Positions 7,364-15,913 are shown, counted from the stretch's first letter. The stretch: DNA of 46,978 bases from an uncultured Myxococcales bacterium (GCA_937889515.1 CALAOV010000113.1:1-46978); one strand, 5' to 3'. Program-made: numbers and translations. The notes: generated by a model not told the origin, from the letters alone.

Positions 7364-7999
7364 TCACCCGGGCGGTGCCCGTCGGTACACGAGCGAGAGG
7401 TTGTTCGCGGGCATGGCCATGATCTCGCCCGGCTCGAAACCGACGGAGGTCGCGAGGACGGCGAGCTCGTCGAGGTCGCGTACGCCCCAGCGCGGGTCCT
7501 CGTCGCGGAGCCGCTCGTCGAAGCGCTGATTGCTGGGCGCCGTGTGCTGACCGCCGCGTTTGAAAGGACCGTAGAGATAGAGCACACCCGCCGCCGGCAA
7601 GATCCCGGCGGCTCCCCGAAAAAGCGCTTCCGCCGCTGTCCACGGCGCGATGTGAACCATGTTGATGCTCAACACCGCGTCGGCGTGGACGACGGACCAG
7701 GGCGCGCGCTCGACGTCGAGCAGCAAAGGCGACGCGATGTTGTCCGCCCCGGAGGCGGCGCTCCAGGCGCGGATGCTTTCGAGGTGCGCCGACGACGGGT
7801 CCGACGGCTGCCAGCGCAGAGCGGGGAGGGCAGGCGCGAAGTAGGCCACGTGCTGCCCGGTGCCGCTCGCGATCTCGAGGACCAGCCCGGTAGGCGGCAG
7901 CACGGCTCGAAGCACCTCCAGGATCGGGTCGCGGTTCCGCTCCGTGGCGGCGGCATGCAAGCCCCCGTGGGGGACGGGCTGGGGATCGAAAAATGGCAT
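7364..7999 (-). CDS. DUF938 family SAM-dependent methyltransferase-like protein
   Basis: The 211-residue protein starts MPFFDPQPVPHGGLHAAATERN and shows the DUF938 pattern: N-terminal RNRDPILEVL, the glycine-rich SAM loop VLEIASGTGQHVAYFA at about residues 43-58, QPSDPS, then INMVHIAPW and LYGPFKRGG, ending with LSLVYRR. The fold is that of class I methyltransferases; no substrate is established for the family. The start at 7999 is preferred because it begins exactly where family members do, although the open frame continues upstream. It follows the TPR/DUF4034 gene by 19 bases on the same strand, so the two probably share a transcript. Confidence 0.88.
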   Translation of the reverse strand: MPFFDPQPVPHGGLHAAATERNRDPILEVLRAVLPPTGLVLEIASGTGQHVAYFAPALPALRWQPSDPSSAHLESIRAWSAASGADNIASPLLLDVERAPWSVVHADAVLSINMVHIAPWTAAEALFRGAAGILPAAGVLYLYGPFKRGGQHTAPSNQRFDERLRDEDPRWGVRDLDELAVLATSVGFEPGEIMAMPANNLSLVYRRAPPG

Positions 8000-8018
8000 C
8001 GGTTCTAGTCCGGCGCGA

Positions 8019-9431
8019 TCACCGGCGGCCGCCCTGTCGCGCCGCGATTGCGCAGCCGGTCGCCTCGCCGAGGCGGCAGGCGGTCTCGGCTTCGGCGAAC
8101 GCTTGCGGTTCTTGCCCCAGGTGGTGCAGCGCGCCCGCCAGCTCCAGGTGGGCACGCGCATCTTTGGGATGCCGTCGTAGGTAGCGTCGCCAGATCGGCG
8201 GGATCTTCTCTGGCTCGCCGCTGCCGACCAGCGCCGCGTCGAGCCGCAGGTGGTTGTCGAGGCTGTCGGGATCCAGCGCGATCGCTTGCTCGAGCGCCGC
8301 GATCTGGTCGGCGGTCCGGCCGGCCCGCCGGTAGCGCCCCGCATCGGAGGCCAAACCCTGGGCCGCCCAGGCGAGGTCGCGTTTGGTGACCTTCTCGACG
8401 GGGTCGAGCTCCCGCAGCAGCGCGACGTCGCGGGCGTGTCCGGCATAGTCGCGCTGGCGGGCGAGCAGCCGGGCGCGCAACGTGAGAGCGTCCGCGTTTT
8501 GCGGTCGGAGGACCAGCGCTCGGTTGGCGTCGGCGAGCGCGGCCGCCGGATCGGAGCGCTCGAGCAGCCTGCCGCGTTCGAGCAGCGCGTTCAGCGTCTC
8601 ACCAAAGGAGAGCGCGCGGTCACACGCCTCCCGCGCTTCGTCGTTTCGCTTGGCGACGCGTCTCAGGAGATTGCACCGGTCGGTGTCGGCGAAGCCCGCC
8701 AGGATCCGCAGCTTGGGATTCGTCGACCGGTGCTCCGACTCGGCGGCGAAGGCCGCCATCGCCGCGTAGTTGCCACTCCAGCGGGGGCGCAGCGCCAGCA
8801 CGAAGGCGGCCCGGATCTGAAAGCAGTCTGGGCACTCGACGAGCGCCCGATCCAGCAGTCGGCGCTTGAGCGCGGTGGGCGCGCCGTTGGCCGTCGCGAT
8901 CGAGAGGAGCGCGCGGTGCACCGCCAGCAGCGCGGGGTGGAGCGTCACCGCGTCGTCGAGATCGGGGAAGGCGACCGTGTGCTCCTGGCGCATGTTCCGA
9001 AAGCTTTCGGGCGGCGTTTCGTAGGCCCACTTCCCCCCGCGGGCGTACCAGCCGAGGGAGGCGCGGTGAATGCCGCGCGCCGCGAGCGCCATGTACGAAT
9101 CCGGCTTCGCGTCGACCCACTCGTCGAGGAGCGCGTTGAGCGTCGGGTCGGGATTGCCGAACGCGTCGAGCGCGTCCATCGGCCAATACTCCTTGCGCCA
9201 ATCCATCTCGAACTGGGCCTGCAGATCGTTCATCCAAGATTCGAGCGAGTCGAACTTTCGAGCACGGAGCAGGCGCAGCGGCACCCGCTTGTCGGCCGTC
9301 GCCAGCGGGTAGCCGTCGGCGTCGACACCCGGACTGCCGACGAACCCGGGCTCGAGCGGGGGCTCGGCGCCCTGCGCGGCCGGCACGCGGCCGATCGCGA
9401 TCGCGAGACACGTGAGCCGCACCCAGGCCAT
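8019..9431 (-). CDS. Secreted TPR protein with DUF4034-like N-terminal region
   Basis: The 470-residue protein has a strong AGGAGG site at about nine bases before its ATG. The first 22 residues form a Sec-type signal (MAWVRLTCLAIAIGRVPAAQG). Residues about 50-210 (RKFDSLESWMNDLQAQFE, then DPTLNALLDEWVDAKPDSYMALAARG) resemble the DUF4034 region. The rest is built of helix-pair repeats of TPR type, such as AALADANRALVLRPQNADALTLRARLL and QIAALEQAIALDPDSLDNHLRL. TPR solenoids mediate protein contacts; nothing shows the partner. It likely acts in the periplasm or at the surface. The DUF938 gene follows at 19 bases. Confidence 0.88.
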   Translation of the reverse strand: MAWVRLTCLAIAIGRVPAAQGAEPPLEPGFVGSPGVDADGYPLATADKRVPLRLLRARKFDSLESWMNDLQAQFEMDWRKEYWPMDALDAFGNPDPTLNALLDEWVDAKPDSYMALAARGIHRASLGWYARGGKWAYETPPESFRNMRQEHTVAFPDLDDAVTLHPALLAVHRALLSIATANGAPTALKRRLLDRALVECPDCFQIRAAFVLALRPRWSGNYAAMAAFAAESEHRSTNPKLRILAGFADTDRCNLLRRVAKRNDEAREACDRALSFGETLNALLERGRLLERSDPAAALADANRALVLRPQNADALTLRARLLARQRDYAGHARDVALLRELDPVEKVTKRDLAWAAQGLASDAGRYRRAGRTADQIAALEQAIALDPDSLDNHLRLDAALVGSGEPEKIPPIWRRYLRRHPKDARAHLELAGALHHLGQEPQAFAEAETACRLGEATGCAIAARQGGRR

Positions 9432-9486
9432 GACCCCTCGCCTCCTTGAGGGGCGATCATCTCATGACAGGCGCCCGGCGCGGCCG

Positions 9487-9503
9487 GTCAACGGTCGGTT
9501 GAC
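9487..9503 (-). terminator. Small hairpin downstream of the GH30 operon
   Basis: GTCAAC at 9487-9492 pairs perfectly with GTTGAC at 9498-9503 around a five-base loop, 23 bases beyond the stop codon of the second GH30 gene. There is no T-run on the minus strand after it, so it may be a weak or Rho-assisted end, or chance. Confidence 0.3.
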
Positions 9504-9526
9504 GGGGGTCTTCCGAGGTTCTTCGA

Positions 9527-11344
9527 CTACTTGCCCACGAAGGTCGTGACGGTCGTGGCGGCGAGTGCGGCCGTGAAGCTACCGCCGCTCAGGGTGACCG
9601 CGGTCCCAGAGGTGAGGTTGGCGCTCGATGACGTCACGTTCGGCGTCAGCGAGGCCGGCGCGGTCCCGCCGGCGATCGAGATGGGCACGTTGACCGCCGA
9701 GGCATTCTTGTTGATGGCGACGATGACGACCGTGCCATCCGAGCCCTTGTAGGCCGAGAGCAGGACGCCCGCAGGAACGCTTCCCGTGACGTCCACCCGC
9801 AGGTAGCCCGGACGGACGAACTTGCTGTAGTTGCCGAGCGTGTAGTGGCGTTTGGTATCGGCTCCGCTCTTGAGGTACAGACCCTCGTTGTCGTCGGTGC
9901 CGGTCGCCTGGTACCACCACCAGAGCCAGGCCGACGCTTGTCCGTCCACGAGCGCGGAGTGAATCCACCCGGCGACCACGACGCCGTTGTTGATGTCGCT
10001 GCTCGGCCCCTGTTCCGGCCACCACTTCACGCCGGACATTTCGGTCTGCCAAACCTCTTTGTTGGGCTTTCCGCCGTTGACGTCGCTCGGCCACGCGATC
10101 GCAGCCTGGGAGTCGTACTCGTGCACGCCGAGAATGTCGAAGGCAGCCCACGCCGTCGCGTCGTTGGCCAGGTAGTGGCCGTAGTCGTATCCACCGCCCG
10201 AGGTGCAGGTGGCGGCGCAACTGGCGGTGTTCTTGTCCGGGAAGCAGCCGCACTTGAGGGGGTCTGAGCTCTCCTTGCCACCGACGTCGGGCCCGGCTGA
10301 GACGTTGGACCAGGTGTGGATCCACTCGGATGCTTCCGGCGCGATGACTTTGACGCCCTTGGCTTGGAGCTTCGGGCCTGCCACTTTCACCCAAGCCACG
10401 GTTTCGGTCGCGGTGAAGAGCGTCGTGTCGTAGTTGCCGTTGCATGGATCGGCGGTTCCACAGGAGGCAAAATCAGGCTCGTTGCCGATCGACATGGCGT
10501 AGAAGCCGTTGCTGCTCGCGAAGTTGGCGATCGTCGTCGACCACGAGTCGTAACAGCTCGTCATCAGGTGTCCGCCGTCGTTGATGCTGTCGTTGGTCTT
10601 GCAGGTGGCGGGCGGGCTCCAGACCGACCCGATGATCTTCGCGCTGCTACCGGCACGGCTCTTCACGGCCGCAATGTTCCCCGACGTTTCGGCGGTGCCG
10701 TTGTAGAAGGCGCCACTGGGATTCATGCCGGTACGCAGAATGGACAGACCGATCCCGCTGGTGGTGGTGAAGAGCGCGTCCGCCTGCGCGCTCGAAAATT
10801 GCGTGGCCCAGTTGTCGTTGATGCCGAAACCCTCGATCGTCTGCTCCGTCTGACCGAGCTGCACCGTCACGCTGGACGATGCACCACCCGAACCGGTCGT
10901 TCCGGCCGAACCCGTCGTCCCGGCCGAACCCGTCGTCCCGGCGCTTCCCGTCGTCCCCCCGTGCCCCGCGCCGCCGGTGGTGCCCGCCGTGCCCGTCGTT
11001 CCGGCCGAACCCGTCGTCCCGGCGCTTCCCGTCGTCCCCCCGTGTCCTGCGCTCCCGGTCGTGCCCGCCGTGCCCGAGGTTCCGGCGCTCCCGGTGGTGC
11101 CGGCCGAGCCCGTGGTGCCGCCGGTCCCGACGATGCCCGCGCTCCCGGTGGTGCCCGCGCTCCCCGAGGTTCCGGCGCTGCCGCTCGTGCCGGCAGTCCC
11201 ACCGGCTCGGCCGCCAATCGCGCCCCCGGAACCTCCAGAGGCCGAGGACCCACCTCCACCTGTGCCGGTGCCGCCTCCTCCACCGCAACCCCAGGCGAAG
11301 AGTGCGCTCGCCAAAATTATCCTGCCAAGTCTGGTGTTGCCCAC
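9527..11344 (-). CDS. GH30-family glycoside hydrolase, lipid-anchored, long Gly/Ser/Thr linker (xylanase-like)
   Basis: The GTG at 11344 is chosen as start: GGAGG lies five bases upstream (11350-11354) and a compact signal peptide follows, ending in lipobox Cys20 (FAWGC). The 605-residue protein then has a low-complexity linker of G-T-T-G-S-A-G units (about residues 21-157). The catalytic domain starts at TIEGFGINDNWA. The GH30 acid/base is Glu289 (SIGNEPDF) and the nucleophile Glu435 (WQTEMSG); the C-terminal beta domain (YLRVDVTG, then VVIVAINKNAS) is the typical side domain of the family. The bacterial GH30 branch with these features is mostly glucuronoxylan-active, so xylan is the likely but unproven substrate. 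It is the second gene of a two-GH30 operon, 76 bases after the first. Confidence 0.9.
   Translation of the reverse strand: MGNTRLGRIILASALFAWGCGGGGGTGTGGGGSSASGGSGGAIGGRAGGTAGTSGSAGTSGSAGTTGSAGIVGTGGTTGSAGTTGSAGTSGTAGTTGSAGHGGTTGSAGTTGSAGTTGTAGTTGGAGHGGTTGSAGTTGSAGTTGSAGTTGSGGASSSVTVQLGQTEQTIEGFGINDNWATQFSSAQADALFTTTSGIGLSILRTGMNPSGAFYNGTAETSGNIAAVKSRAGSSAKIIGSVWSPPATCKTNDSINDGGHLMTSCYDSWSTTIANFASSNGFYAMSIGNEPDFASCGTADPCNGNYDTTLFTATETVAWVKVAGPKLQAKGVKVIAPEASEWIHTWSNVSAGPDVGGKESSDPLKCGCFPDKNTASCAATCTSGGGYDYGHYLANDATAWAAFDILGVHEYDSQAAIAWPSDVNGGKPNKEVWQTEMSGVKWWPEQGPSSDINNGVVVAGWIHSALVDGQASAWLWWWYQATGTDDNEGLYLKSGADTKRHYTLGNYSKFVRPGYLRVDVTGSVPAGVLLSAYKGSDGTVVIVAINKNASAVNVPISIAGGTAPASLTPNVTSSSANLTSGTAVTLSGGSFTAALAATTVTTFVGK
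10876..11230 (-). repeat. Tandem coding repeat: Gly/Thr/Ser linker of the second GH30
   Basis: The DNA consists of imperfect 9-base and 18-base units encoding G-T-T-G-S-A-G-type steps, with two near-identical longer blocks (around 10895-10965 and 11000-11043) each containing a GHGG step. It forms a flexible spacer between membrane anchor and enzyme, and the slippage-prone units predict length variation between strains. The complementary strand shows Pro/Val-rich open frames that are by-products of this repeat. Confidence 0.85.
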
Positions 11345-11380
11345 GTCGGCCTCCGTTCGATGCCCGGTTTGACTTCTTTC

Positions 11381-11408
11381 TTGCGACCTCATCCTTGCGA
11401 CCTCATCC
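11381..11408. repeat. Perfect 14-base tandem duplication
   Basis: TTGCGACCTCATCC occurs at 11381-11394 and again, without a gap, at 11395-11408. The pair lies in the 76-base spacer between the two GH30 genes, just upstream of the ribosome binding site of the second. It creates extra ATG codons upstream of the GTG at 11344, none of which has a good ribosome site. Confidence 0.9.
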
Positions 11409-11420
11409 ACTCCCGCGATC

Positions 11421-13547
11421 TCACGGCACGACGACGGTCGCCCATCCGGTGCCCGGCATCGAGAACTGCAGCTTCTGACCTTTGATCTGCACGATGTACG
11501 TCGACGCGCCGCCGGCGTTGTACATGGCGGCGACGACGCTGCCGTCCGTGTTCTTGAAGGCGATCGCGTCGCTGCTGCCGCTCGTCGCGACGACCTTGGC
11601 GGCCGGCTTGACGTACTGCGAGACGTGGCGGAAGGCATAATAGGCCGGCGTAACGATCAGCGTCTTCGACGAGGTGTTCACCACCAGCAGCGAGTCCTGC
11701 GACCACTGCCGGGTCGTGTCGTTCCCCTTGCCGACCGTGTCGAGCACCATGTTCCAGGCGTTGTAGGCGGTGACGCCCGCCTTGATCGCGTCGCGGATGT
11801 AGCCCCAGGACTCGACGCCGTAGGCCTGATTGTTGGGCGCCGGCTCCACGTACGCGGGGGACCCGGACGGATTCCACGGGTAGTTGCCGCACTTGTGCTC
11901 GGTCGCCCAGACCGGGAGGTTGTACATGTCAAACATCGACGGCGTGGCCTTGTAGAGGTCGAGCATTCCCCACTGCAGACCGACGACCTTGAAGAGCCCC
12001 TTTGCGGTCGCGTTGCCCATCGCGTTGGTGACGACCATCAGGTCCTTGCTCTGGGCGCCGTTGTCGCCGTTGGACATCGTGCCGAGCATGATCTTCGTGC
12101 TCAGGCCCGCGGTGCTGAAGGCCGGACCCAGATACTGGCCGACGAACTTCGTGTATAGCGTCGGATCCCACAGCGTCGAGGGATAGCCCTGCGCGTAGCT
12201 CGGCTCGTTCTGGGGCGCGACCGTTTCGATCGTGATCCCCTGGCCCGAATAGGCCTGGACCCACCGGACGAAGTACTGCGCGTGCGCCGTCAGGTTCGCG
12301 GCGATGTCCTGCATGCACCCGCCGTCGAAGAGCGTGCTGCCCACCTTGGCGCATGAGGTGCCGTTGACGGTGCCGCTGTTCGTCTTCATCCAGGTCGGCG
12401 GTGTCCATGGGCTGGCCCAGAAGCGGATGCTGCCGTTGACCGCCTGCGCCGCCTTCACGTAGGGGATCAGGTACTTCATGTCTTCGGTGATCGCGAAGCT
12501 CGTCAGGCTGGTGTCGTTCGCCGTCTCGTCGTCGGTGTAGCGCTGGAGCGCGTAGTCGCTGGCCCCGATCGGGATGCGCCCGATGCCGAAGTGCGCGCCG
12601 TCCGTTGCGTCGAACAGCAGCTTCATCGCGCGATCCCTGTCGCTGGCGCTGAGCATGCTCAGGTAGTTCCAGCCCATCTCGTTGAAGGCGCCACCGAAGC
12701 CTTCGAAGGTCTTCATGGTCGTCCCGTCGTTGACCGTCAACGTCGCGGTCCCGCTGGTCACCGTGGTGAGCGTCCCGCTGGTATTCCAGTACCCGCTCGG
12801 CGAGGAGGTGATCAGCGTGGGCTGGGTCGAAGTCGTCCCGCCTGTTCCGGTCGTTCCGGCGGCGCCCGTCGTCCCGGCGGTGCCGGTGGTCCCGGCGGTG
12901 CCGGTAGTTCCGGCGGTGCCGGCGGGGCCACCACCTCTGCCGCCCGTGCCCGCGGTGCCGGTCGCGCCCGCCGCACCCGTGGTGCCGCCGTTACCGGTCG
13001 TCCCGCCAGTCCCGGTGGTCACGTTGTCGACGCAGGCGCTGTTCGTGCATTGCTGATTCGATCCGCACGCGTGCCCGCAGGTGCCGCAGTTTGCGGCGCT
13101 CGCGGTCGTGTCGATGCAGGCGGTGCCGCACAGCACCTGGCCCCCCGTACAGCTCGAGCTACAGCTGTTGTTGCTGCAGACCTGGTTGGTCTGACACATC
13201 GTCGTGCAGTTTCCGCAGTGGGTCGCGTCGGACGCCACGCAGGAGCCGCTGCAGTCCAGCAGCCCGGACTGGCACTGGCACTGGCTGTTTTGGCAAGTCC
13301 GTCCGCCGTTACACGGCAGGCCGCAAGCGCCGCAGTTGTTCGAGTCGGAGGCCGTGTTCACGCACTCCGAGCCGCAGAGCGTCTGCGCGCAGCTGGAGCT
13401 GCCGCCGGCCCCAGTCGCACCGCTACCCGCCGCGCCGGTCGAGCCGTTGCCCGCGGTGCCGGGGTTGCCGCTCGTCTGTGGGCTGGTGCAAGCCGCTGCG
13501 AGAATCGCCAAGCCAAATCCGAAGAGCCATACGCGTGTCGTCGTCAT
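11421..13547 (-). CDS. GH30-family glycoside hydrolase lipoprotein with three Cys-rich modules (glucosidase-like)
   Basis: Starting at the ATG at 13547 (another in-frame ATG is at 13559; neither has a standard site) the protein has 708 residues. It has a signal peptide with lipobox LAAAC (Cys20) and a short Gly/Ser stretch. Residues about 53-172 hold three Cys-rich modules of the form CGxxCVxxxxDxxNCGxCGxxC, then a G-T-A-G-T-T linker (178-240), then the catalytic domain. FEGFGGAFNE (281-290), APQNEP with acid/base Glu448, and WATEHKCG with nucleophile Glu550 mark a GH30 barrel of the glucosylceramidase/beta-1,6-glucanase branch rather than the xylanase branch. The Cys-rich modules resemble Stig1-like repeats common in myxobacterial secreted proteins and may bind glycan or stabilise the surface form. 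It is the first gene of the operon. Confidence 0.9.
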   Translation of the reverse strand: MTTTRVWLFGFGLAILAAACTSPQTSGNPGTAGNGSTGAAGSGATGAGGSSSCAQTLCGSECVNTASDSNNCGACGLPCNGGRTCQNSQCQCQSGLLDCSGSCVASDATHCGNCTTMCQTNQVCSNNSCSSSCTGGQVLCGTACIDTTASAANCGTCGHACGSNQQCTNSACVDNVTTGTGGTTGNGGTTGAAGATGTAGTGGRGGGPAGTAGTTGTAGTTGTAGTTGAAGTTGTGGTTSTQPTLITSSPSGYWNTSGTLTTVTSGTATLTVNDGTTMKTFEGFGGAFNEMGWNYLSMLSASDRDRAMKLLFDATDGAHFGIGRIPIGASDYALQRYTDDETANDTSLTSFAITEDMKYLIPYVKAAQAVNGSIRFWASPWTPPTWMKTNSGTVNGTSCAKVGSTLFDGGCMQDIAANLTAHAQYFVRWVQAYSGQGITIETVAPQNEPSYAQGYPSTLWDPTLYTKFVGQYLGPAFSTAGLSTKIMLGTMSNGDNGAQSKDLMVVTNAMGNATAKGLFKVVGLQWGMLDLYKATPSMFDMYNLPVWATEHKCGNYPWNPSGSPAYVEPAPNNQAYGVESWGYIRDAIKAGVTAYNAWNMVLDTVGKGNDTTRQWSQDSLLVVNTSSKTLIVTPAYYAFRHVSQYVKPAAKVVATSGSSDAIAFKNTDGSVVAAMYNAGGASTYIVQIKGQKLQFSMPGTGWATVVVP
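12828..13020 (-). repeat. Gly/Thr/Ala linker repeat of the first GH30
   Basis: Repeated nine-base units coding G-T-A-G-T-T-G steps form a spacer of about 62 residues between the Cys-rich modules and the catalytic barrel. The same kind of linker occurs in the neighbouring GH30 and in the GH5-like protein at 40.9 kb. Confidence 0.75.
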
Positions 13548-13788
13548 CACCCCCTGCATTCCCGGTCAGACCAAACCTGATCTCGCTTTGGCGATTCGGT
13601 GACGTCTTGTGACCAGCCAAACCCGTGATTCCGAAAACCGCGCACGGTCGATCGCGCTTGCCGGCCCTCACCCCACAAGCTGCCGCTCAAGACCATCCCG
13701 AGGCGCTACACGAGCTGGCACGAATCGACGAATCGCGACCGGACGCGATGACCACTTTACCCCGGGTCGGCGCCGATCCGCCGCCCGC

Positions 13789-14364
13789 TCACCAGCGCAT
13801 TCGGAGCGAGAGGGTGCCCCCTTGCGGCGTCAACAGTGGGACCAGGCTGACCTTGGTCGGGGTCGCGGGGAGCGGTTCCAGGGGGACATCGTGGCCGATG
13901 GCGCCGACGATGATCATCGCGAGGCTGGCGGCCTCGATCCCGCTCCAGGCGGCGACAAACCAAGTCGAAACGCGCTCGTCAGGCGGAGCGGAGAAGTTGG
14001 CCGCCCAGGGGCCGGCGACCGGAATCGACAATAGCAGCGACTGCGAATGACAGTCGCTACACGGGCCATCGATTCCGTCCCAGCTGATGATGGCGGCCAT
14101 CAGCGTGACCCCGTAGACCAGTGCGAACACGATTGTTCCGGCAACGAGAAGGCCGGTCCGTTGCTCATGGATTGTCGGAGGCTCGGCCACCGTTAGAGGT
14201 TGCACGGCCGGAGCGGCAGGCTCCGGTGACGCTTGGGGAGCGGGCACGACGACCGGCGTGGAGGCGAGCGGGAGCTCCCCGACGGTGTCCTGCCCGCGCG
14301 CGGGTGGGGCGTTCACCACGAGCACCGCGGCAATCGCGGAGGCGACGGAAACACCTCGGAGCAT
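13789..14364 (-). CDS. Putative membrane protein of unknown function
   Basis: Using the ATG at 14364 the product has 191 residues: a signal-like N-terminus (MLRGVSVASAIAAVLVVNAPPARG), a Pro/Ala/Val-rich stretch of about 45 residues, a first transmembrane helix (GLLVAGTIVFALVYGVTLMA), a loop with PCSDCHSQ, then SLLLSIPVAGPWAANF and a second hydrophobic stretch (SLAMIIVGAIGHDV). The C-terminus is polar. An upstream ATG at 14436 is possible but would precede the signal peptide. CSDCH is not a normal haem-c motif here, since it lies beside a membrane helix in a protein with no cytochrome fold, so I do not call it a cytochrome. The segment LLSIPVAGPW recalls small multi-pass proteins seen in myxobacteria, with no known role. 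Confidence 0.65.
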   Translation of the reverse strand: MLRGVSVASAIAAVLVVNAPPARGQDTVGELPLASTPVVVPAPQASPEPAAPAVQPLTVAEPPTIHEQRTGLLVAGTIVFALVYGVTLMAAIISWDGIDGPCSDCHSQSLLLSIPVAGPWAANFSAPPDERVSTWFVAAWSGIEAASLAMIIVGAIGHDVPLEPLPATPTKVSLVPLLTPQGGTLSLRMRW

Positions 14365-14545
14365 GGCCTCAACGACGAGCAATTGCGGTGCCAGCCGTAG
14401 CGGCTCGAACCTCGGGCCGATGGTCGCACCCTTCACCGGGTGTTGTTGGCTTTTCGTCAGATACTGTTCAACGCGCTGAAAAGTTCACGGTGGTTCACGG
14501 ACGACCGAGCGTCCCACCGCGAGCTGCGTAACTGTCGAAAATCTG

Positions 14546-14629
14546 TGCGGTCGGGGAGAGTCGAACTCCCACAATCTTACGATCACTAGAACCTGAATCT
14601 AGCGCGTCTACCAGTTCCGCCACGACCGC
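14546..14629 (-). tRNA. tRNA-Leu (anticodon CAG)
   Basis: The 84-base minus-strand sequence folds as a class II tRNA. The acceptor stem GCGGTCG pairs with CGACCGC; a D-arm contains GGTAGACGC; the anticodon stem CTAGA/TCTAG closes the loop TTCAGGT with anticodon CAG; a long variable arm follows; and the T-arm loop is TTCGACT. The discriminator is A and the encoded next bases are not CCA, so CCA must be added after transcription. It lies 57 bases downstream of a sensor-kinase gene on the same strand. Confidence 0.97.
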
Positions 14630-14686
14630 TCGTAACAGCCGCGGGAACTTACCCGATCGTCCCCGGGCTGTCACCCGGATCTGTGG

Positions 14687-15913
14687 TCACCGGGGAAGCG
14701 TGACGGTGAAGAGCGAGCCCGAGCCCTTCTCGGATTGCAGGGACAGTCGCCCACCCAGGGCGGCGACCAGGTCGCGCACCAGGGCCAGGCCCAGCCCCAG
14801 GCCGGGGGTAGTCTTGTTCTCGATTCGTTCGCCGTGCTCGAACGGCTCGAAGATCCTCGATTGGTCGGCGGGATCGATGCCCCGTCCGGTGTCGCCGACG
14901 GTGATGACGAGCCCGTCCGCGACGAAGGCGCGCAGCTGCACGACGCCGCCGTCGGTGTATTTGATGGCGTTTGCCAGCAGGTTGCCAAGGAGTAGACGCA
15001 ACACGCGCGGATCGGTCGTCGCCCGCCGGGCGTCTTCGGATACCTCGATGTCGAGGCGAAGGCCCTTGGCGGCAAGCGGCGCTTCCAGCTCCAGACGCAG
15101 GCTGCCCACCAGGGCCTCGAGGTCGATCTCCTCCAGCTCGATCTTCAACTGGCCGCCCGTCAGTCGGGTGTGCTCGAGCACGTCGCTGACGATGGAATCC
15201 AGTCGGTCCATGGCCAGGTCCATCCGGCGCACCTCGGGTCCGGGCTCGGCGCCCGGCAGCGGCGGCCGGGCCTTCCACCGGTCGACGGTCCATCGGAGGA
15301 TGGTGAGCGGGGTCCGGAGCTCGTGGGAGATCAGGTTCAGGAAGGCGGTCTTGGCCTGGCTGGCCTTCTCGGCCTGATCGCGGGCCACCTGCGACGTCTC
15401 CAGGGCGGCCTCCAGGGCGGCCCGGCGCGCGGTTACCTCGGCCACGAGCAGCTCGATGTCGCGCTCGCCGCTCTCGACCTCCTCCTGCAGCAGATCCCGC
15501 GCCCGCTTCATGTCAACCAGGTTGGCGATGCGGACGCGCAGCTCCTCCACCGCGAAGGGCTTGATCAGGAAGTCCTTGGCCCCGCCCCGCAGCAATTCGA
15601 GCCGGAGCTGGTCGTCGCCGTCGGCGGTCAGGACAATGACCGGGATCTCGGTCAGCGACGGCTCCAGGCGAAGCTGGCGCAACAGCTCTTGCCCGGTCAT
15701 CTTTGGCATGCTCAGGTCGCTCAAGATCAGGTCGGGTGGCGAAGACAGGGCCAGGCGCAATCCCTCCTCGCCGTCGCCGGCCAGCGTCACCTCATATTCG
15801 TGAGATAGCGCGCGGCCGATGATGCGCAGCAGTGCGGGATCGTCGTCGATCGCGAGCAGGCGTGGCCTTCGCACGCCCAAGCGGCTCGTCGATCGGTCGG
15901 GGAGCGAGCTCAT
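14687..15913 (-). CDS. Receiver-histidine kinase hybrid (REC-HisKA-HATPase)
   Basis: This 408-residue soluble protein has a receiver domain first (residues about 17-135; acidic pocket DDD at 23-25, phospho-acceptor Asp66 in LSDLSMP, Lys118 in IKPF). A coiled segment (about 140-190) follows, then a dimerisation/phosphotransfer domain with His197 in SHELRTPLT and a catalytic ATPase domain with Asn315 (NLLANAIKYT), DTGRGI and GLGLGLALV. There is no transmembrane segment, so it probably senses phosphorylation by another kinase via REC and passes the state on through its own kinase core. No partner regulator is next to it; the tRNA-Leu gene follows on the same strand. Confidence 0.93.
   Translation of the reverse strand: MSSLPDRSTSRLGVRRPRLLAIDDDPALLRIIGRALSHEYEVTLAGDGEEGLRLALSSPPDLILSDLSMPKMTGQELLRQLRLEPSLTEIPVIVLTADGDDQLRLELLRGGAKDFLIKPFAVEELRVRIANLVDMKRARDLLQEEVESGERDIELLVAEVTARRAALEAALETSQVARDQAEKASQAKTAFLNLISHELRTPLTILRWTVDRWKARPPLPGAEPGPEVRRMDLAMDRLDSIVSDVLEHTRLTGGQLKIELEEIDLEALVGSLRLELEAPLAAKGLRLDIEVSEDARRATTDPRVLRLLLGNLLANAIKYTDGGVVQLRAFVADGLVITVGDTGRGIDPADQSRIFEPFEHGERIENKTTPGLGLGLALVRDLVAALGGRLSLQSEKGSGSLFTVTLPR

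Noticed and set aside
10977-11372. Plus-strand Pro/Val-rich open frame over the GH30 linker
   Set aside because: It is the complement of the Gly/Thr/Ser tandem repeat, with no signal or ribosome site; the minus-strand protein is well supported.
14035-14070. PCSDCH in the membrane protein considered as a haem-c site
   Set aside because: A single motif next to a transmembrane helix without cytochrome context; no second ligand or fold support.
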